Assembly: GCF_009017255.1 (NCBI RefSeq)
Contig: NZ_WBZB01000016.1
Location: 20,924 to 84,923, forward strand
Direction of reading: 5' to 3'
Source: Alkaliphilus serpentinus
GTDB taxonomy: Bacteria > Bacillota > Clostridia > Peptostreptococcales > Natronincolaceae
Length of the DNA stretch: 64,000 nt
Under the pieces are notes generated by a model. The model ran no database searches. It was given only the letters and a program-made list of their open reading frames with translations, and was not told where the DNA came from. Positions 62,672-64,000 of this stretch are shown piece by piece (the first letter of the stretch is position 1; each line of letters begins with the position of its first letter). Made by a program: the position numbers and the translations under genes.

Positions 62672-63778
62672 ATGAAAAAGATGGCAATAGTTGCAGCAAT
62701 GATAATATTTGTTATGGTATCTAGCTTTTTAATGAATGTTACATCCCAAGAGGATATAAATGTACTGAAGTATATGAATGGAGATCAAATCCATTATATT
62801 GAAATAGTAACGGCGGGTGCCTTAGAGGAAGTAGTGGCAGAGGCAATAAACAATGAAAATCAATCTGTGCATTACGCGGTGTTAAATCAACCTATAAAAA
62901 AAACAGATCATGCTGGAAATAAAAGAAACCATTTCTATATAACAAGATCAAAGGGGCAGTTAGAGAACTTTTCTAAGCTTTCAGTATACCCTCCTAATGG
63001 TAGTAGCAAGCTATATAATATGCAGGAAATACAAACAATAGATATAAACAGTGCTGCTATTGGAGGGAATGAATTAAAGATGATGAGGGACTTATCTGTA
63101 ATGTCATATAACATTCATCACGGCAAAAGCTTACTAGGAGGAGATAGCTTAGATACCATTGCAGACCTGATTGAAGCCAGCGGAGCTGATATTATTGGTC
63201 TTCAGGAAATCGATAAAGGTGTTTATAGATCCAAATTTAGAAATCAGCTAAAATACTTAGCCGATAGATTATCTATGTATTATGTTTATGGTGAAAATGT
63301 AAATTTTCTGAGCGGAAAATATGGGAATGGAATCCTTAGTAGATATCCCATTACCTATAGCGAAAATCTTTTATTACCCAGCAGGCGGGAACAAAGGGGG
63401 CTCCTAAGGGCGGATATCGATATTGATGGAAAAAAGGTACATTTTCTATCTACCCATCTGGGACTAAACTCTGCTGAAAGGGCAAAACAAATGGGGGTAA
63501 TACAGGATTATACAAAAACCCTTACAGAAGAGGTCATCCTTGTAGGGGATTTTAATTCTTCATCTAGGGATGAAGATATTAGAAGCATCAGTAAGAAGAT
63601 GCTGGATACAGGCTATGCTGCTGGCCAAGATCAACAACCTACCCTTGATTTTCCCTTTATTTCAGGCCGGATAGATTATATTTTTATATCCCCAACCATT
63701 GAATTAAAGGACTATAGAGTAATAAAAAGTAGAGCCTCTGATCATTATCCCATAGAGGTTAAGCTTACTTTGCCATAA
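62672..63778 (+). CDS. Secreted endonuclease/exonuclease/phosphatase (EEP) family protein
   Basis: About 368 residues. A signal peptide or anchor (residues 3-24, AIVAAMIIFVMVSSFLMN) precedes a unique region (about 30-140) and a C-terminal EEP domain with MSYNIHHGKS, IIGLQEIDKG (metal-binding Glu), NGILSRYPI, STHLGL, LVGDFNSS and the final SDHYPIEV catalytic pair. Such enzymes cleave phosphodiesters in DNA, RNA, sphingomyelin or phosphoinositides; the substrate here is open. ATG 62672 follows AAAGGGTG. It is monocistronic. Confidence 0.9.
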   Translation: MKKMAIVAAMIIFVMVSSFLMNVTSQEDINVLKYMNGDQIHYIEIVTAGALEEVVAEAINNENQSVHYAVLNQPIKKTDHAGNKRNHFYITRSKGQLENFSKLSVYPPNGSSKLYNMQEIQTIDINSAAIGGNELKMMRDLSVMSYNIHHGKSLLGGDSLDTIADLIEASGADIIGLQEIDKGVYRSKFRNQLKYLADRLSMYYVYGENVNFLSGKYGNGILSRYPITYSENLLLPSRREQRGLLRADIDIDGKKVHFLSTHLGLNSAERAKQMGVIQDYTKTLTEEVILVGDFNSSSRDEDIRSISKKMLDTGYAAGQDQQPTLDFPFISGRIDYIFISPTIELKDYRVIKSRASDHYPIEVKLTLP

Positions 63779-63797
63779 CAATGTAAAGTGATCTCAG

Positions 63798-63821
63798 CCT
63801 TCCATAAAGGAAGGTTTTTTT
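63798..63821 (+). terminator. Terminator after the EEP gene
   Basis: CCTTCC pairs with GGAAGG around ATAAA, followed by seven T residues. Repeat copy B begins immediately after the T-run. Confidence 0.9.
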
Positions 63822-63989
63822 ATTTAATAGGAAAGTTTTCTTTTTTCCTATTAAATGGGGGATTTTAAGGGGGTAACCCCCTTATAGAAATAAGGAGAGT
63901 ACAGGGAAGCGCCCTAGAGAACGCATGGGTTCTCTGGAAAACAAAAGCATTTTAACCATAGAAATTTAACGCATGAAATGCTTTTGTTC
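63822..63989 (-). repeat. Multi-hairpin dispersed repeat, copy B (168 bp, inverted relative to copy A)
   Basis: Read on the minus strand it repeats copy A (29253-29483) almost base for base on both flanks: the GCATTT/AAATGC stem, the AGAGAAC/GTTCTCT stem, the GGGGG/CCCCC hairpin and the terminal TTTAATAGGAAA stem. The centre is only 13 nt instead of 75. It contains no gene. Confidence 0.9.
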
Positions 63990-64000
63990 TTTTTTGCTAA

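Overview
The window looks like chromosome of a low-GC, strictly anaerobic, endospore-forming Firmicute of the class Clostridia, close in style to Alkaliphilus/Natronincola-type organisms (inference from gene content; no database search was possible). Supporting signs are an electron-bifurcating-type [FeFe] hydrogenase, a gerA-type germinant receptor operon, gpr and spoIIP, frequent TTG/GTG starts with strong GGAGG ribosome binding sites, AT-rich intergenic DNA and many intrinsic terminators.

Layout. 0-3.2 kb: 3' part of a NuoF-like hydrogenase subunit, the catalytic hydA, and a small zinc-ribbon protein with an RGG tail. 3.2-9.5 kb: AIM24-like protein, MATE exporter, a yybP-ykoY (Mn2+) riboswitch ahead of a GDT1/UPF0016 exporter with a Cys-rich tail, mnmA, and an orphan ablB (beta-lysine acetyltransferase) behind a long structured leader with a 14-bp terminator. 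9.7-13.3 kb: five-gene ABC-2 export operon with its own HTH regulator and a previously unmarked 38-codon membrane peptide. 13.4-25.7 kb: cyclophilin, gerA operon, PgpA-like protein, YtcJ-like amidohydrolase, AlaX editing protein, then a run of unrecognised genes. 25.7-34.6 kb: solitary N6-adenine DNA methyltransferase, secreted metallo-beta-lactamase-fold protein, lipoproteins, TPR protein, second MBL-fold hydrolase. 34.6-53.8 kb: the conserved clostridial housekeeping block comEC-holA-rpsT-gpr-spoIIP-lepA-hemW-hrcA-grpE-dnaK-dnaJ-prmA-rsmE-mtaB, with a CIRCE operator and sigma-A promoter before hrcA. 53.9-61 kb: four-gene ABC-2 exporter operon and, convergent to it, a soluble chemoreceptor fused to a peptide-binding-protein domain. 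61.3-63.8 kb: the conserved block resumes with a HIT protein, rpsU and yqeY, followed by a secreted EEP-family phosphoesterase/nuclease.

Between the genes there are several families of dispersed, structured, apparently non-coding repeats: a four-hairpin element (29.3 kb and, inverted, at the right edge), a ~100-120 bp GTACGT hairpin element (20.3 and 44.0 kb, inverted), a TAATAAGTAATA-armed element (17.9, 24.0 and weakly 40.5 kb), and a 175-bp near-palindrome between dnaK and dnaJ. The strongest leads for new biology are the MCP-SBP5 fusion (58.5-61.0 kb), the unclassified leader RNA before ablB (8.35-8.57 kb), the multi-hairpin repeat family, and the solitary DNA methyltransferase with its two-hairpin leader.
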